A stretch of 64,000 nt of DNA, taken from Aureimonas sp. SA4125 (GTDB lineage: Bacteria; Pseudomonadota; Alphaproteobacteria; Rhizobiales; Rhizobiaceae). The notes under the pieces are model-generated. The model worked only from the letters and a program-made list of their open reading frames with translations. It ran no database searches and was not told the DNA's origin. A program made the translations under genes and the position numbers. The DNA is taken from assembly GCF_019973775.1 (NCBI RefSeq), contig NZ_AP025032.1:4489501-4553500 (forward strand). Direction: 5' to 3'. Shown here in pieces: positions 36,825 through 47,128 of the stretch. Numbering within the stretch: the stretch's first letter is position 1; every line of letters starts with the position of its first letter.

Positions 36825-37856
36825 CTATGCCGCCTTCTTGCCCTTGAGGAGACCGCGGTTGACGAGGAGCTCGGCGATCTGCACGGCGTTGAGCGCGGCG
36901 CCCTTGCGCAGATTGTCGGCGACCACCCAGATATTCAGGCCGTTCTCGAGCGTCTGGTCCTCGCGGATGCGCGAGATGAAGGTCGCGTCCTCGCCGGCGG
37001 ACTCGTAGGGCGTCGTGTAGCCACCGTCCTCGTGCTTGTCGACGACGAGGCAGCCCGGCGCCTCGCGCAGGATGGCGCGCGCCTCGTCGGCGGTGATCGG
37101 GTTCTCGAACTCGATGTTCACCGCCTCGGAATGCCCGATGAAGACGGGGACGCGAACGGCGGTGCAGGTGACCTTGATCTTCGGGTCGAGGATCTTCTTG
37201 GTTTCGGCCATCACCTTCCACTCCTCCTTGGTCGAGCCGTCTTCCATGAAGACGTCGATGTGGGGAATGACGTTGAAGGCGATGCGCTTGGTGAACTTGC
37301 TGACCTCGACGGCATCGGCGACGAAGACGGCGCGGCTCTGCTTGAAGAGTTCGTCCATGCCTTCCTTGCCGGCCCCGGAGACGGACTGGTAGGTCGACAC
37401 GACGACGCGCTTGATCTTGGCGTGGTCGTGCAGCGGCTTCAGCGCGACGACGAGCTGGGCGGTCGAGCAGTTCGGGTTGGCGATGATGTTCTTGCGCGAG
37501 AACATCGCCACGGCGTCGGCATTCACTTCCGGTACGATCAGCGGCACGTCCGGATCGTAGCGAAAGGCCGAGGAGTTATCGATGACGACGCAGCCGGCCG
37601 CCGCGATCTTCGGCGACCACTTCTTCGACACCTCGCCGCCGGCCGACATCAGGCAGATATCGCTCTTCGAGAAGTCGAAGGTGTCGAGGAACTGCGTCTT
37701 CAGCGTCTTGTCGCCATAGGCGACTTCGGTGCCCTGGCTGCGGCGCGAGGCGAGCGCCACGACCTCGTCGGCCGGAAAGCCGCGCTCGTCAAGAATGTTG
37801 AGGATTTCGCGCCCGACATTGCCGGTGGCGCCTACGATCGCGAGCCTGTAGCCCAT
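36825..37856 (-). CDS. asd: aspartate-semialdehyde dehydrogenase
   Basis: A 343-residue enzyme that reduces aspartyl phosphate to the semialdehyde for lysine, methionine and threonine synthesis. The NADP fold AIVGATGNVGREIL is at the N terminus; the catalytic cysteine is in ANPNCSTAQLV and the partner His in VFIGHSEAVNIEF. The ATG at 37856 (MGYRLAIVGATGNVG) gives the usual length. It lies near leuB and leuD, a common arrangement in Hyphomicrobiales. Confidence 0.96.
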   Translation of the reverse strand: MGYRLAIVGATGNVGREILNILDERGFPADEVVALASRRSQGTEVAYGDKTLKTQFLDTFDFSKSDICLMSAGGEVSKKWSPKIAAAGCVVIDNSSAFRYDPDVPLIVPEVNADAVAMFSRKNIIANPNCSTAQLVVALKPLHDHAKIKRVVVSTYQSVSGAGKEGMDELFKQSRAVFVADAVEVSKFTKRIAFNVIPHIDVFMEDGSTKEEWKVMAETKKILDPKIKVTCTAVRVPVFIGHSEAVNIEFENPITADEARAILREAPGCLVVDKHEDGGYTTPYESAGEDATFISRIREDQTLENGLNIWVVADNLRKGAALNAVQIAELLVNRGLLKGKKAA

Positions 37857-38104
37857 CGGAACTCTCCCCTCTCCCGCGGAAAATCCTGCGCTCGATCCCA
37901 CCCCCGGGGAGAGCACGGGGAGGGAAGCGTCAGATAATCGGGGTTTTGATGGTGAGCGCGATCATGTCGGCGGTATGGCGCCGGCAAAGGACAAAGTCAA
38001 TCTGCGAGATTGGGCTCGCTCTCCGGGGCGGAAAACATCGACGACGACCGCGAGGCTGCAGGAGACGGCCGTCGACACGCCCCCCGCCGCGCCGCCAGGC
38101 GCGA

Positions 38105-38203
38105 TTATGCGTCGCGTCGGCCGTCGTTGCGGCGATTCTGACTCTGGGTGAAGCGCTTGGCGATCCAGCCGACGATCAGTACCTTGAGGATCTGTTTGAT
38201 CAT
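38105..38203 (-). CDS. possible small basic protein (32 aa)
   Basis: A short frame reading MIKQILKVLIVGWIAKRFTQ followed by a basic Asn/Arg tail. It has an AGGA ribosome site 8 bases before the ATG. The N-terminal part is an amphipathic or single membrane helix. Codon choice is normal for the genome. It fills most of an otherwise empty gap upstream of asd. No family is recognised. Confidence 0.45.
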   Translation of the reverse strand: MIKQILKVLIVGWIAKRFTQSQNRRNDGRRDA

Positions 38204-38278
38204 GGGAAGTGTCCTGTTGAGGGGCTAAAGGGAATGAACGCGGGAGAGAGGCTTCCGGTTGCCGCCCATTTCACACGC

Positions 38279-38318
38279 CATGAGTGCCCGTTTCCTCACA
38301 TGAGTGCCCGTTTCCTCA
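38279..38318. repeat. 20-base perfect tandem duplication
   Basis: CATGAGTGCCCGTTTCCTCA occurs twice in direct succession at 38279 and 38299, in the gap upstream of the DUF4142 gene. It looks like a replication-slippage product; each copy contains an ATG but no gene uses it. Confidence 0.85.
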
Positions 38319-38466
38319 GGGGAAGTGCCGGAGCCGATTTGGCCGGGAGTCGGCCCTCCGCCCGCCGGTCCACAGACGCGGCTCGGCTTGACCCAGCGGA
38401 ACATTTGCGACCTCGGGCCGTTGCGGACGAAACAATTTCGCAAGGTTCGCAAGGGAGGACACCCGA

Positions 38467-39036
38467 ATGTCTCGCGCCAAGGTTGCCGCGCTCGCGGCGT
38501 CGCTGATTCTCGTTTCGCCGGCTTTTGCCCAGTCGCAGTCGGACTCGTCCGTTCCGACGATCCCCGAATCCCAGATCGAGCCCCGCAAGGTGGCGACCAC
38601 CTTCGAATTCGTGGCGACGGCAAGCTCCGGCAACGCCTTCGAGATCGAGGCGGCGACGATGGCCTTGGAAAGGGCGACGCTGCCGGAGGTGAAGGCGCTG
38701 GCGCAGAAGATGCTGGACGATCACACCGCCGCGCAGGCCGAACTCCTCGCCGCCGGCAAGGAGTCGCAGACAGACATCGCCAAGCCTGCGCCGGACGGCG
38801 AGCAGCAGGGACTTCTCGACAAGCTCGGCGCGGCGGACACGGCCGGCTTCGACGCCCTGTATGTCGACAGCCAGGTCTTCGCCCATCAGCGCATGCTGGC
38901 CCTGTTCAAGGGATATGCCGAAGGCAGCGACCCGCTGAACCAGTATGCCGCGAAGGCGCTGCCGGCCCTGCAGATGCACTACGCCATGGTTCTCGACCTC
39001 GCCGCCAAGATGCCCGGCAAGAATGCGGTGCAATAG
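38467..39036 (+). CDS. DUF4142 periplasmic protein
   Basis: A 189-residue protein with a Sec signal peptide (AALAASLILVSPAFAQ). The mature domain is helical and ferritin-like as in DUF4142: ATASSGNAFEIEAATMALERA, VKALAQKMLDDHTAAQAEL, and LYVDSQVFAHQRMLALFKGYAEG, with conserved His residues. Such proteins are often stress-induced, but no reaction is known. The gene stands alone between the asd region and the convergent leuB. Confidence 0.9.
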   Translation: MSRAKVAALAASLILVSPAFAQSQSDSSVPTIPESQIEPRKVATTFEFVATASSGNAFEIEAATMALERATLPEVKALAQKMLDDHTAAQAELLAAGKESQTDIAKPAPDGEQQGLLDKLGAADTAGFDALYVDSQVFAHQRMLALFKGYAEGSDPLNQYAAKALPALQMHYAMVLDLAAKMPGKNAVQ

Positions 39037-39155
39037 GCCGTGGTTCGACGGGTGAGGCCAGCCGCAAGCTGTCGTCGCCCGCCAGCAGCCCGCCAGCAGC
39101 CTGGCGGGCGACTTGATGCGCAGTGTCCGCGCGGCGTGTTGGCGGCGTGGCCGCG

Positions 39156-40271
39156 TCAGGCGTCGAGTTTCTGGCGAAATGCCTTCAGGATCGCCTCGCC
39201 CATCTCGGCCGTGCCGACGCGCGTCGCGCCGGGCGCCATGATGTCGGCGGTGCGGATGCCCTGGTCGAGAACGCTGGCGATCGCCGCCTCGAGCGCATCG
39301 GCTTCTGCGACTTTCCCGAAGGAATAGCGCAGGCACATCGCGAACGACGCGATCATCGCGATCGGATTGGCGACACCCTTGCCGGCGATGTCGGGAGCCG
39401 AGCCGTGCACCGGCTCGTAGAGCGCCTTGCGCTTGCCGGTGACGGCGTCCTCGGCACCGAGCGAGGCGGAGGGAAGCATGCCGAGCGAGCCCGTCAGCAT
39501 GGCCGCGATGTCCGACAGCATGTCGCCGAAGAGATTGTCGGTGACGATCACGTCGAACTGCTTTGGCGCGCGCACGAGCTGCATGCCGCCGGCGTCCGCC
39601 AGCATGTGCTCGAGCTCGAGATCGGCGAACTCCTCGCGGTGGACGCGGGTGACCACCTCGTTCCACAAGACGCCCGACTTCATCACATTGCGCTTTTCCA
39701 TCGACGTCACCTTGCCGCGGCGCGTGCGCGCCAGCTCGAAGGCGGCCCGGGCGATGCGCTCGATCTCGTAGGTGTCGTAGATCTGCGTATCGATGCCGCG
39801 CTTCTGGCCGTTGCCGAGATCGATGATCTCCTTCGGCTCGCCGAAATAGACGCCGCCGGTGAGCTCGCGCAGGATCAGGATGTCCAACCCCTCGATGATC
39901 TCCGGCTTCAGCGAGGAGGCGTCCGCGAGCGCCGGGTAGCAGATGGCCGGGCGCAGATTGGCAAAGAGCTTCAGGTCCTTGCGCAGCCTGAGAAGCCCGG
40001 CTTCCGGCCGCTTGTCGTAGGGCACGGCATCCCACTTCGGCCCGCCGACGGCGCCAAACAGCACCGCGTCGGCAGCAAGCGCGGTCTCCATGTCGGCGTC
40101 GGCGATCGCCTCGCCATGCGCGTCATAGGCCGAGCCGCCGACCAGTGCCGTCTCGGTCGCGAAGGAGGCGACGCCCGCATCGTTCATGAAGCCCACGATC
40201 TTGTCGACCTCGGCCATCGCCTCGGGACCGATCCCGTCGCCAGGCAGGAGCAGGAGTTTGGACGTGTTCAT
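39156..40271 (-). CDS. leuB: 3-isopropylmalate dehydrogenase
   Basis: A 371-residue NAD-dependent enzyme of leucine synthesis that oxidises and decarboxylates 3-isopropylmalate. Substrate Arg residues lie in [17 protein letters not shown], the Tyr/Lys catalytic region in [20 protein letters not shown], the metal site in [17 protein letters not shown], and the NAD site in [18 protein letters not shown]. The ATG at 40271 ([17 protein letters not shown]) fits the family. Confidence 0.96.
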   Translation of the reverse strand: MNTSKLLLLPGDGIGPEAMAEVDKIVGFMNDAGVASFATETALVGGSAYDAHGEAIADADMETALAADAVLFGAVGGPKWDAVPYDKRPEAGLLRLRKDLKLFANLRPAICYPALADASSLKPEIIEGLDILILRELTGGVYFGEPKEIIDLGNGQKRGIDTQIYDTYEIERIARAAFELARTRRGKVTSMEKRNVMKSGVLWNEVVTRVHREEFADLELEHMLADAGGMQLVRAPKQFDVIVTDNLFGDMLSDIAAMLTGSLGMLPSASLGAEDAVTGKRKALYEPVHGSAPDIAGKGVANPIAMIASFAMCLRYSFGKVAEADALEAAIASVLDQGIRTADIMAPGATRVGTAEMGEAILKAFRQKLDA

Positions 40272-40573
40272 CGGAAATCCTCGGGGGCTTGCTCTTCGTT
40301 GCTCCCTGCTAACTTCCAACGCTCGGCGCGGCAAGGCCAGGGCGACGCGCCGCGCGCCCCTGTTGGCTCGCGGCACGGACATGTTCCTTCCCGCCAGGAT
40401 TCACACCCGTGGCCGGCGCGCCCCGACATTGCCCTGAATCGACCGCAATTTATCAATCTTCGCTTAACCTTGGCGGCGCCATAAGCGGGTTCAGGAAATG
40501 ACGCCCGCCTGCCAGTAAGAGATTGATCGCAAAGGCGTGATTTTCTGCAGGCGGCGGGCGGCCGGAGACCGCA

Positions 40574-41479
40574 ATGCCCGACTTCATCAGCCAGAAGGTC
40601 GCCGACAATCTCGGCCTCAGCCTCGCGATCCTGCTGGGTCTTCTCGCCTGCCGCTGGACGGCGGAGTTCTGGACGACCCGCGGCAAGGACGCCATCGCCG
40701 CGCGCCAGCGCCGCTTCACCATCCGCGCCGTCACCAACGCCCTCATCGCCGTCTGCCTCCTCGGCGTCTGGCTGGCGGAAATCCAGAATCTCGTCTTCTC
40801 GCTTGCCGCCGTGATGGTCGCCCTGGTGATCGCGACCAAGGAGCTTCTGATGTGCGTCGGCGGCGCGATGCTGCGGCTCGGCGGCCACCTGTTCAAGGTC
40901 GGCGACCGGATCGAGCTGAACGGGCTGCATGGCGAGGTGATCGACCACGGGCTGTTCTCCACGACCATCATGGAGATCCCGCCGGTGAGCCTCGGCCATG
41001 CCGGCACCGGACGCCGCCTGACCTTGCCCAACAGTCTCTTCCTCGCCTGCCCGGTCAGGGTCGAGCCGCAGCCGCGGCAGTTTGCGCCGCATCGCTTCAC
41101 GGTGACGCTGGAACGGCCCGTGCCGGCGGCGCATGCCCTGAACCGGCTGGAGGCGTCGGCCGAGGCGGCCCTCGCCGAGGACACCGAGCGCGCCGCCCGC
41201 TTCCACCGCCTTGCCGTCGCCAAGACCGGCGTCGACATCGCCGGCCCCGGCTACGAGGTGACGCTCGGCACGAGCGATCTCGGCAAGCTGCAGTTCCACG
41301 TGATGCTCTACTGCCTGACGCAGGACGCCCGGGCGCTGGAACAGACCATCATCATCGGCTTTCTCACCGACCTCGAAAACCTCGCAATGCCCGACGCCGA
41401 GACGGCCCGCACGAAACTGTCCGAAAGCTGGGACGCCCTTGCCCGCAAGCTGCGCGATCCCCGCTCCAACGCCGCCTGA
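40574..41479 (+). CDS. MscS family mechanosensitive channel-like protein
   Basis: A 301-residue membrane protein. Three hydrophobic segments (about 10-30, 50-72 and 75-100) precede the MscS beta domain: GGHLFKVGDRIELNGLHGEVIDHGLFSTTIME and RLTLPNSLFL. The pore helix segment VIATKELLMCVGGAMLRLGG is less glycine/alanine-rich than in E. coli MscS, and the C-terminal domain is variable, so gating and conductance may differ. It would release solutes in osmotic downshock. Confidence 0.85.
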   Translation: MPDFISQKVADNLGLSLAILLGLLACRWTAEFWTTRGKDAIAARQRRFTIRAVTNALIAVCLLGVWLAEIQNLVFSLAAVMVALVIATKELLMCVGGAMLRLGGHLFKVGDRIELNGLHGEVIDHGLFSTTIMEIPPVSLGHAGTGRRLTLPNSLFLACPVRVEPQPRQFAPHRFTVTLERPVPAAHALNRLEASAEAALAEDTERAARFHRLAVAKTGVDIAGPGYEVTLGTSDLGKLQFHVMLYCLTQDARALEQTIIIGFLTDLENLAMPDAETARTKLSESWDALARKLRDPRSNAA

Positions 41480-41505
41480 CCCGCATTCTTCTGAAAGGAC
41501 CTGTC

Positions 41506-41646
41506 ATGTCCCCTTCTGCCCTCACCATCACGATCCTTCCCCGCGAGACTGGTACCGATGCCCGCCGCCGCCTCGGCGCCGACGTCGCCCAACCCTGCCG
41601 AGTCGCCCGCGGTCTCTCGACCGGCGGCCGGCGCTCCATGCTATAG
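41506..41646 (+). CDS. possible small protein (46 aa)
   Basis: A short frame after mscS, starting MSPSALTITILPRETGTDAR, with the good ribosome site GAAAGGA eight bases before the ATG. The C-terminal half is Arg/Gly-rich. It ends 52 bases before the DsbA-like gene. No family is recognised; the ribosome site is the only positive evidence. Confidence 0.3.
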   Translation: MSPSALTITILPRETGTDARRRLGADVAQPCRVARGLSTGGRRSML

Positions 41647-41698
41647 GGGCCGGCGCGGGACCTTCGAGTTCCCCGTACGGTGCGATAAGGAGTTCGCC

Positions 41699-42343
41699 AT
41701 GACCCGGCCGATGAAGATCGATTTCGTCTCGGACGTTTCCTGCCCCTGGTGCATCATCGGCCTCAAAGGTCTGGAGACGGCGCTGGAGCGGGTCGGCGAT
41801 CTCGTCGCGGCAGACATCCGCTTCCAGCCGTTCGAGCTCAACCCGGCCATGCCGGCCGGCGGCCAGGATCTGGCCGAACACATCGAGGAAAAATACGGCT
41901 CGACGCCGGAGGAGTTTGCCGCGAGCAGCCGGATGATCCGCGAGCGGGCGGCCGCTGTCGGTTTCGACATCACGTCGCGCCGCAGCCGGATCTACAATAC
42001 CTTCAACGCCCACCGCCTGCTGCACTGGGCCGGTCTCGAGGGCCGGCAGCAGGAACTGAAGCACGCGCTGTTTTCTGCCTACTTCACCCGCGGCGAGGAT
42101 CCCGGCGACACTGACGTGCTGGTGACGGCAGCCCTCGAAGCCGGGCTCGACAGCGAGGTGGCCAAGGCGGTCCTTGCCTCCGACCGCTACGGCGACGACG
42201 TGCGGGCGGCCGAGCGCGAATGGCAGGCGAAGGGAATCACGTCGGTGCCGGCGGTGATCGTCGACGACAGATATCTGATCTCCGGGGGCCAGCCACCGGA
42301 AGCCTTTGAGCAAGCGCTGAGGACAATCGCGGCGGAGGGCTGA
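41699..42343 (+). CDS. DsbA-family oxidoreductase (FrnE-like)
   Basis: A 214-residue thioredoxin-fold protein with a helical insertion, like FrnE and 2-hydroxychromene-2-carboxylate isomerase. The redox motif CPWC lies in SDVSCPWCIIGLKGLE near residue 14, and the cis-Pro loop is GITSVPAVIVDDRYLISGGQ. There is no signal peptide, so it works in the cytoplasm, probably as a thiol-disulfide isomerase. The ATG at 41699 follows AAGGAG. Confidence 0.92.
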   Translation: MTRPMKIDFVSDVSCPWCIIGLKGLETALERVGDLVAADIRFQPFELNPAMPAGGQDLAEHIEEKYGSTPEEFAASSRMIRERAAAVGFDITSRRSRIYNTFNAHRLLHWAGLEGRQQELKHALFSAYFTRGEDPGDTDVLVTAALEAGLDSEVAKAVLASDRYGDDVRAAEREWQAKGITSVPAVIVDDRYLISGGQPPEAFEQALRTIAAEG

Positions 42344-42379
42344 CGGCGAAGCACCGCCGCCGCACCCACGACAACGATC

Positions 42380-42985
42380 TTACGCCCAGGGCCGCTCGGC
42401 CGCGTTCCTTGCCTCGAAACTGTCGATGCTGGAGCCCTTCTCCAGCGTCAGGCCGATGTCGTCGAGGCCGTTGAGGAGGCAGTGCTTGCGGAACGGGTCG
42501 ATGTCGAAATGGATCATGCCGCCGTCGGGTCCGCGGATTTCCTGCGCTTCGAGATCGACGGAGATCCGTGCATTGGCGCCGCGCTCGGCGTCGTCCATCA
42601 GCATTTCCAGCTGCTCCGGCGTCACGCGGATCGGCAGGATGCCGTTCTTGAAGCAGTTGTTGTAGAAGATGTCGGCAAAGGACGTCGAGATCACGCAGCG
42701 AATCCCGAAGTCCAGCAACGCCCAGGGAGCGTGTTCCCGGCTCGATCCGCAACCGAAATTATCCCCGGTGACCAGAATCTCCGCGCCGCGATAGGCCGGC
42801 TTGTTCAGGACGAAATCGGGATTGTCCGACCCATCCGCCTGGTAGCGCAGCTCGGCGAAAAGGCCCTTGCCGAGGCCGGTGCGGGCGATCGTCTTCAGGT
42901 AGTCCTTCGGGATGATCATGTCGGTGTCGATGTTGACGATCGGCATCGGCGCCGCGATACCGGTCAGGCGATCGAATTTCTGCAT
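42380..42985 (-). CDS. leuD: 3-isopropylmalate dehydratase small subunit
   Basis: A 201-residue small subunit of isopropylmalate isomerase, acting with LeuC (not in this window) in leucine synthesis. It starts [27 protein letters not shown]; the substrate-binding block [21 protein letters not shown] and [16 protein letters not shown] are intact. The length is normal. It is convergent with the DsbA-like gene and divergent from fadD. Confidence 0.96.
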   Translation of the reverse strand: MQKFDRLTGIAAPMPIVNIDTDMIIPKDYLKTIARTGLGKGLFAELRYQADGSDNPDFVLNKPAYRGAEILVTGDNFGCGSSREHAPWALLDFGIRCVISTSFADIFYNNCFKNGILPIRVTPEQLEMLMDDAERGANARISVDLEAQEIRGPDGGMIHFDIDPFRKHCLLNGLDDIGLTLEKGSSIDSFEARNAAERPWA

Positions 42986-43097
42986 GTCCTGTCCTTCAGA
43001 CGTTGGCGGGCGGAGGCGTAGGGATAGCAGGTCCGCCGCGCCGGGCAAACGGTCGCGTCGCTTGCGCCCTGATCGCTCGTCTGCCCGCCCCGGCTCG

Positions 43098-43112
43098 TTG
43101 ACGTAAACGGAA
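43098..43112. promoter_or_regulatory. candidate regulator site upstream of fadD
   Basis: TTGACGTAAACGGAA lies 57 bases before the fadD start. It resembles one arm of the TTTACG-type sites described for the MerR-family regulator LiuR of fatty and branched-chain acid breakdown in proteobacteria. The match is partial and from memory of the motif. Confidence 0.25.
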
Positions 43113-43168
43113 GCCAATTTCTCTTTTCTTCCATCTGCTGTATTCAGGATGGAAAAACAGGGAGGCAC

Positions 43169-44842
43169 ATGATGCACAAACCATGGCTCGCGCACTATCC
43201 GGAGGGAATCGCGGCGGACTTGCCGCCCTTCCCCTATCGCTCGCTTTCGGACCTTTTCGTCGAGGCCTTCGCGCGGCACGGCGCCAAGCCGGCCTTCCGC
43301 TTCATGGGCACGGTGCTGAGCTTCGCCGATCTGGATCAGCAGTCGCGGATCCTTGCGGCCTATCTGCAGTCGCTCGGCCTCGACCGGGGCGACCGGGTCG
43401 CGCTGATGATGCCGAACGTGCCGCAGTATCCGGTGGCGGTCGCGGCGGTGCTGCGGGCCGGCATGGTGGTGGTGAACACCAACCCGCTCTACACCCCCCG
43501 CGAGCTCGAACACCAGCTGACCGATTCCGGCGCGAAGGCGATCATCGTCCTCGAGAACATGGCCGCGACGCTGGAGGCCTGCGCCCCGCACATGACGCTC
43601 CCGCACGTCGTCCTCACCTCGATCGGCGACATGCTGCCGCCCCTCAAGGGGACGATCGTCGACTTCGTGCTGCGCCGCGTGAAGAAGCTGGTGCCTGCCT
43701 TCAGCCTGCCCGCGGCGGTGCGCTGGCAGAAGGCGATGTCCCTCGGGCGCGAAAAAACCTTCGTGCCGGTCTCGGCCGGCCTCGATGACCTTGCGGCGCT
43801 GCAATATACCGGCGGCACCACGGGCCTCTCGAAGGGGGCGATGCTGCTCCACCGCAACGTCATCGCCAACGTGCTGCAGACCGAGGCCTGGCATGCCCCG
43901 GCCATGCGCCGCATTCCGGCCGGCGAACAGCCGCTGACGGTGTGCGCGCTGCCGCTCTACCACATCTTCGGTTTCACCGTGAACATGATGCTCGCCATGC
44001 GCACCGGCGGCTGCAACCTCCTGATCCTCAACCCGCGCGACATCGGCGGCACGCTGAAGGAGCTGCGGCAGCATCGCTTTCACTCCTTCCCGGCCGTCAA
44101 CACGCTGTTCGGGGCGCTGGCGCGCCATCCCGATGCGGCCAAGGTCGACTGGTCGAGCCTCTGCCTCTCCGTCGGCGGCGGCATGGCGGTCCAGGCGGCG
44201 ACCGCCGCGCTGTGGAAGGAGACGACGGGAACGGCCATCGTCGAAGGCTACGGCCTGTCGGAGACGGCACCGTCCGCCTGCTGCAATCCGGTCGATTCGA
44301 CCGTCTACACCGGCACCATCGGCTATCCCCTGCCCTCCACCACGCTGAAGATCATCGACGAGGACGGCCGGGAAATGCCGCCGGGCGAGCGCGGCGAGAT
44401 CGCCATTTCCGGGCCGCAGGTCATGGCCGGCTACTGGAACCGGGCGGACGAGACGGCGCTGGCAATGACCGAGGACGGCTTCTTCAAGAGCGGCGACATC
44501 GGCGTGATGGACGAGAGCGGCGCCTTCACGATCGTCGACCGCAAGAAGGACATGATCAACGTCTCCGGCTTCAACGTCTATCCCAACGAGATCGAGGACG
44601 TCGTCACGCGCATGCCGGGCATTGCCGAGGCGGCGGCGATCGGCGTCACCGACGAGGGATCGGGCGAGGCGGTCAAGCTGTTCGTCGTGCGCAGCGACCC
44701 CGCGATCACCATTGAGGCGGTCAAGCTGTTCTGCAAGGCCGAGCTGACCGGCTACAAGCGCCCGAAGCACGTCGAGTTCCGCGACGACCTGCCGAAGACG
44801 AATGTCGGCAAGGTGCTGCGCCGGAAACTGCGCGACGGCTGA
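43169..44842 (+). CDS. fadD: long-chain fatty acid-CoA ligase
   Basis: A 557-residue AMP-forming acyl-CoA synthetase that activates fatty acids for beta-oxidation or lipid synthesis. The P-loop is [14 protein letters not shown] near residue 212, the adenine motif YGLSETAPS lies near 360, the hinge [21 protein letters not shown] near 455, and the C-terminal catalytic Lys in [17 protein letters not shown]. The length matches E. coli FadD (561). Confidence 0.94.
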   Translation: MMHKPWLAHYPEGIAADLPPFPYRSLSDLFVEAFARHGAKPAFRFMGTVLSFADLDQQSRILAAYLQSLGLDRGDRVALMMPNVPQYPVAVAAVLRAGMVVVNTNPLYTPRELEHQLTDSGAKAIIVLENMAATLEACAPHMTLPHVVLTSIGDMLPPLKGTIVDFVLRRVKKLVPAFSLPAAVRWQKAMSLGREKTFVPVSAGLDDLAALQYTGGTTGLSKGAMLLHRNVIANVLQTEAWHAPAMRRIPAGEQPLTVCALPLYHIFGFTVNMMLAMRTGGCNLLILNPRDIGGTLKELRQHRFHSFPAVNTLFGALARHPDAAKVDWSSLCLSVGGGMAVQAATAALWKETTGTAIVEGYGLSETAPSACCNPVDSTVYTGTIGYPLPSTTLKIIDEDGREMPPGERGEIAISGPQVMAGYWNRADETALAMTEDGFFKSGDIGVMDESGAFTIVDRKKDMINVSGFNVYPNEIEDVVTRMPGIAEAAAIGVTDEGSGEAVKLFVVRSDPAITIEAVKLFCKAELTGYKRPKHVEFRDDLPKTNVGKVLRRKLRDG

Positions 44843-45274
44843 TCGATCGCCGCTGGCGTGACCGGGTCGAACAGAGCACCGGCATGGCCTTGGGGTTGAC
44901 CGGGCGCCTGCCCGCACACCCCGAGGCTTGCATCGTCTGAAAGAAGCCGGGCGGCATGCCGCGCCCTTGCCGGGGCCGACGGCATGCCGCGCCCTTGCCG
45001 GGGAAGGTCGCCCTTTCGGGGAACAGGCGGCCTAAAACAGGACAAAGCGCGAAAGCCGGGTCAGGATTGCCTGGGACGGCTGTCGATTGCCTTTTGCCGC
45101 GCAATGGGCTCTATTTTCTAAAAGGTCATGCAAGACGGCGGCACCCTTCGGAGCCGCCGCGCGGATTTGTCGTCTTACCTTCATATTTCCCCTTTCCAAC
45201 CCGCCCGACATCGCCTATATCCAACTCACCGGAGACGAGGCGCTCGGCAACGAGCGCTGCAGTCGACGCCATGG
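44843..45274. other. 432-base gap before tRNA-fMet with a 23-base direct repeat
   Basis: No supported gene. A 23-base direct repeat beginning GGCATGCCGCGCCCTTGCCG occurs at 44953 and 44981, 28 bases apart. AT-rich stretches at about 45110-45125 and 45175-45200 (TCATATTTCCCCTTTCC) probably include the tRNA promoter. Confidence 0.6.
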
Positions 45275-45351
<77 letters not shown>

Positions 45352-45381
45352 AGATACAAAAGCTAATTCAACAGCTTATGC

Positions 45382-45415
45382 AAAGCCCCGCCTGGCTCTC
45401 GCCAGCGGGGCTTTT
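45382..45415 (+). terminator. terminator of tRNA-fMet
   Basis: AAAGCCCCG and CTGGC pair with GCCAG and CGGGGCTTT around a TCTC loop, with one bulged C and a following T. It lies 31 bases after the tRNA. Confidence 0.85.
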
Positions 45416-45499
45416 GCTTGTGTCCGCACTGTGTCCGTTTTTAGGGCCATTCAGAAACACGTCTGCTCGTCGTGGTCTTGGCCGAGAGGGCTGGCCGCC

Positions 45500-47128
45500 T
45501 CAGGCGACGGGAAACTTGGCACCGGTGGGAACGACTTTAATGGCAAACAACAGTGTCTCGACTGCGTTCAGGGCACCTTGGACCTCATGACTGGTCACGG
45601 CGGGCACGCCTCCGTGGGATAACTTGTTGAAGAGTATCGCCGTGTACATGTCGATTGCCGCCAAAGGGATATCATAAGTCCCATTCGCCTTGGTGCTGAA
45701 GTCCTTCGCGGCCGTTAGCAAATCACTGGCGGGTGTCTTGTCCGGGAGCTGTTGATAGGCAACCATGACCCTCTTGGTCTCGCAGAACTCGCGCAGTGCC
45801 AGCTCAACGGCGATACGTGCATAGTTGCCCGCCGCGTTGACATGGCCTTGCTTCAGAAAGTTACGACCATCGGCCAGCACGTCCGCAGGCGCGCTCGATG
45901 ATGCCAAAGTCACAATTGGCGCCTTCGTCGGGTCGTCGTCGGAGTGCATCTTGGCATAGGTCCAAAACCGATCCGCCTTATGCCGACGTTGATAGGCGCG
46001 GGCCATCTCGAACCAGACGCGGTCATAGGTAAGCAATATGACCTGCCAGTCCTTGAAATCATCTGCCAATAGATCGATCACAGGCAAACGATTCGATTGA
46101 TCCAGGCCGATCAGCACATCATCCAGCACGATCAGCCGTGGCGTGTCAGCCTGTAGTGTTGCCGCGCAGACCTTCCTTCCGGCGAAGTAGATGGCGAGCG
46201 CCAGTGCCGACAGGCGCGCCTCGTTCAGAAACGCCTGCGGGCGGGCAACAGGCTGGTCGCGGAACGTGAGGTCGACGCCGATTTCGCGCGACTCGATCCT
46301 GCTAAGATGCGGCGTACCCCAATCTCGGTAAGTCAGGCCGGCAAAATTGAGCGCAGTGACAGCCAGGTCGTCCCAACCCAACTTCTTCAGCATCGGGTTG
46401 ATCTGCGGCAGCACCGTTGCGATGGCGTCGCGCAGCCCCTGATTGATCACGGGCAGCAATGCCAGAAGTCTGGGTTTTTCAGTGCTTCCAAGACGCTGGC
46501 GGCCGCGAGCTTCGACGTCGGCCAGGTCGAGGACCTCTGCCCATAGGTCAAAGATCGGCCTCTGCTTTCCATCGTGAACGACTTCGAAGTCCCGCAACAG
46601 CACGTTGATGCAAACATCGAACAGGTTCACCGGACCGTCGCCGTGGCGGTAGTTCGTTTCGAGGAGCGATCTGTAGTCGAGTATAGCCTTGCGGTAGGCG
46701 GCGTTTTTCACTCGGTCGTCCGCCGCCGGCGCAATATCGACGGGGTGTCGGGCTGTTGTCCATTCGGCGACTGCCTTGCCATCATCGAACTCGACGCTGA
46801 TCTTCAGTCCAGTATCGGGCTGCCCAGAGAAAACGTTCTTCAGCCCGAGCAATCGCTCCTTGCGCGCTTGCGGGCCACGGCGGGCGACGGAGAAAAACTC
46901 GTCCAGTGCATGGAACACTGAGGACTTGCCCGCGCCGTTCTCGCCGTAGATCAGCAGATTCTTGCCATCGAGCTGGAAGGTGACGGGTTCCGGGCCGGCG
47001 AAGGCGCGGAAGTCGCAGAGGGTGAAGGATTTGATGCGCGGCGGGGTGATGGCGGGTGCGGCTGCAACCGGTGTGGTAGCGGGGACTGCGGCGACCGTCG
47101 CCGAAGGAGGCGGAGCGGCTTCGCTCAT
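45500..47128 (-). CDS. SMC/RecF-like AAA ATPase of a putative defence module
   Basis: A 542-residue ABC/RecF-type ATPase. After a Pro/Ala-rich leader (1-30), FTLCDFRAFAGPEPVTF and Walker A IYGENGAGKSS (near 60) begin the head; LNEARLSALALAIYFAGR is signature-like and RLIVLDDVLIGLDQSNR is Walker B (near 340). There is no long coiled coil. The last 130 residues (GHVNAAGNYARIAVELALREFCE ... LFNKLSHGG) resemble HEPN-like helical domains of defence ATPases. Its start overlaps the methyltransferase stop (ATGA), so both belonged to one operon. It appears intact. Confidence 0.75.
   Translation of the reverse strand: MSEAAPPPSATVAAVPATTPVAAAPAITPPRIKSFTLCDFRAFAGPEPVTFQLDGKNLLIYGENGAGKSSVFHALDEFFSVARRGPQARKERLLGLKNVFSGQPDTGLKISVEFDDGKAVAEWTTARHPVDIAPAADDRVKNAAYRKAILDYRSLLETNYRHGDGPVNLFDVCINVLLRDFEVVHDGKQRPIFDLWAEVLDLADVEARGRQRLGSTEKPRLLALLPVINQGLRDAIATVLPQINPMLKKLGWDDLAVTALNFAGLTYRDWGTPHLSRIESREIGVDLTFRDQPVARPQAFLNEARLSALALAIYFAGRKVCAATLQADTPRLIVLDDVLIGLDQSNRLPVIDLLADDFKDWQVILLTYDRVWFEMARAYQRRHKADRFWTYAKMHSDDDPTKAPIVTLASSSAPADVLADGRNFLKQGHVNAAGNYARIAVELALREFCETKRVMVAYQQLPDKTPASDLLTAAKDFSTKANGTYDIPLAAIDMYTAILFNKLSHGGVPAVTSHEVQGALNAVETLLFAIKVVPTGAKFPVA

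Noticed and set aside
42986..44917. Frame continuing upstream of leuD opposite fadD
   Set aside because: Antisense to fadD; leuD begins at the ATG at 42985.
44953..45003. 23-base direct repeat considered as an attachment site of the island
   Set aside because: Both copies lie on the same side of the tRNA, 28 bases apart, and do not flank the island.
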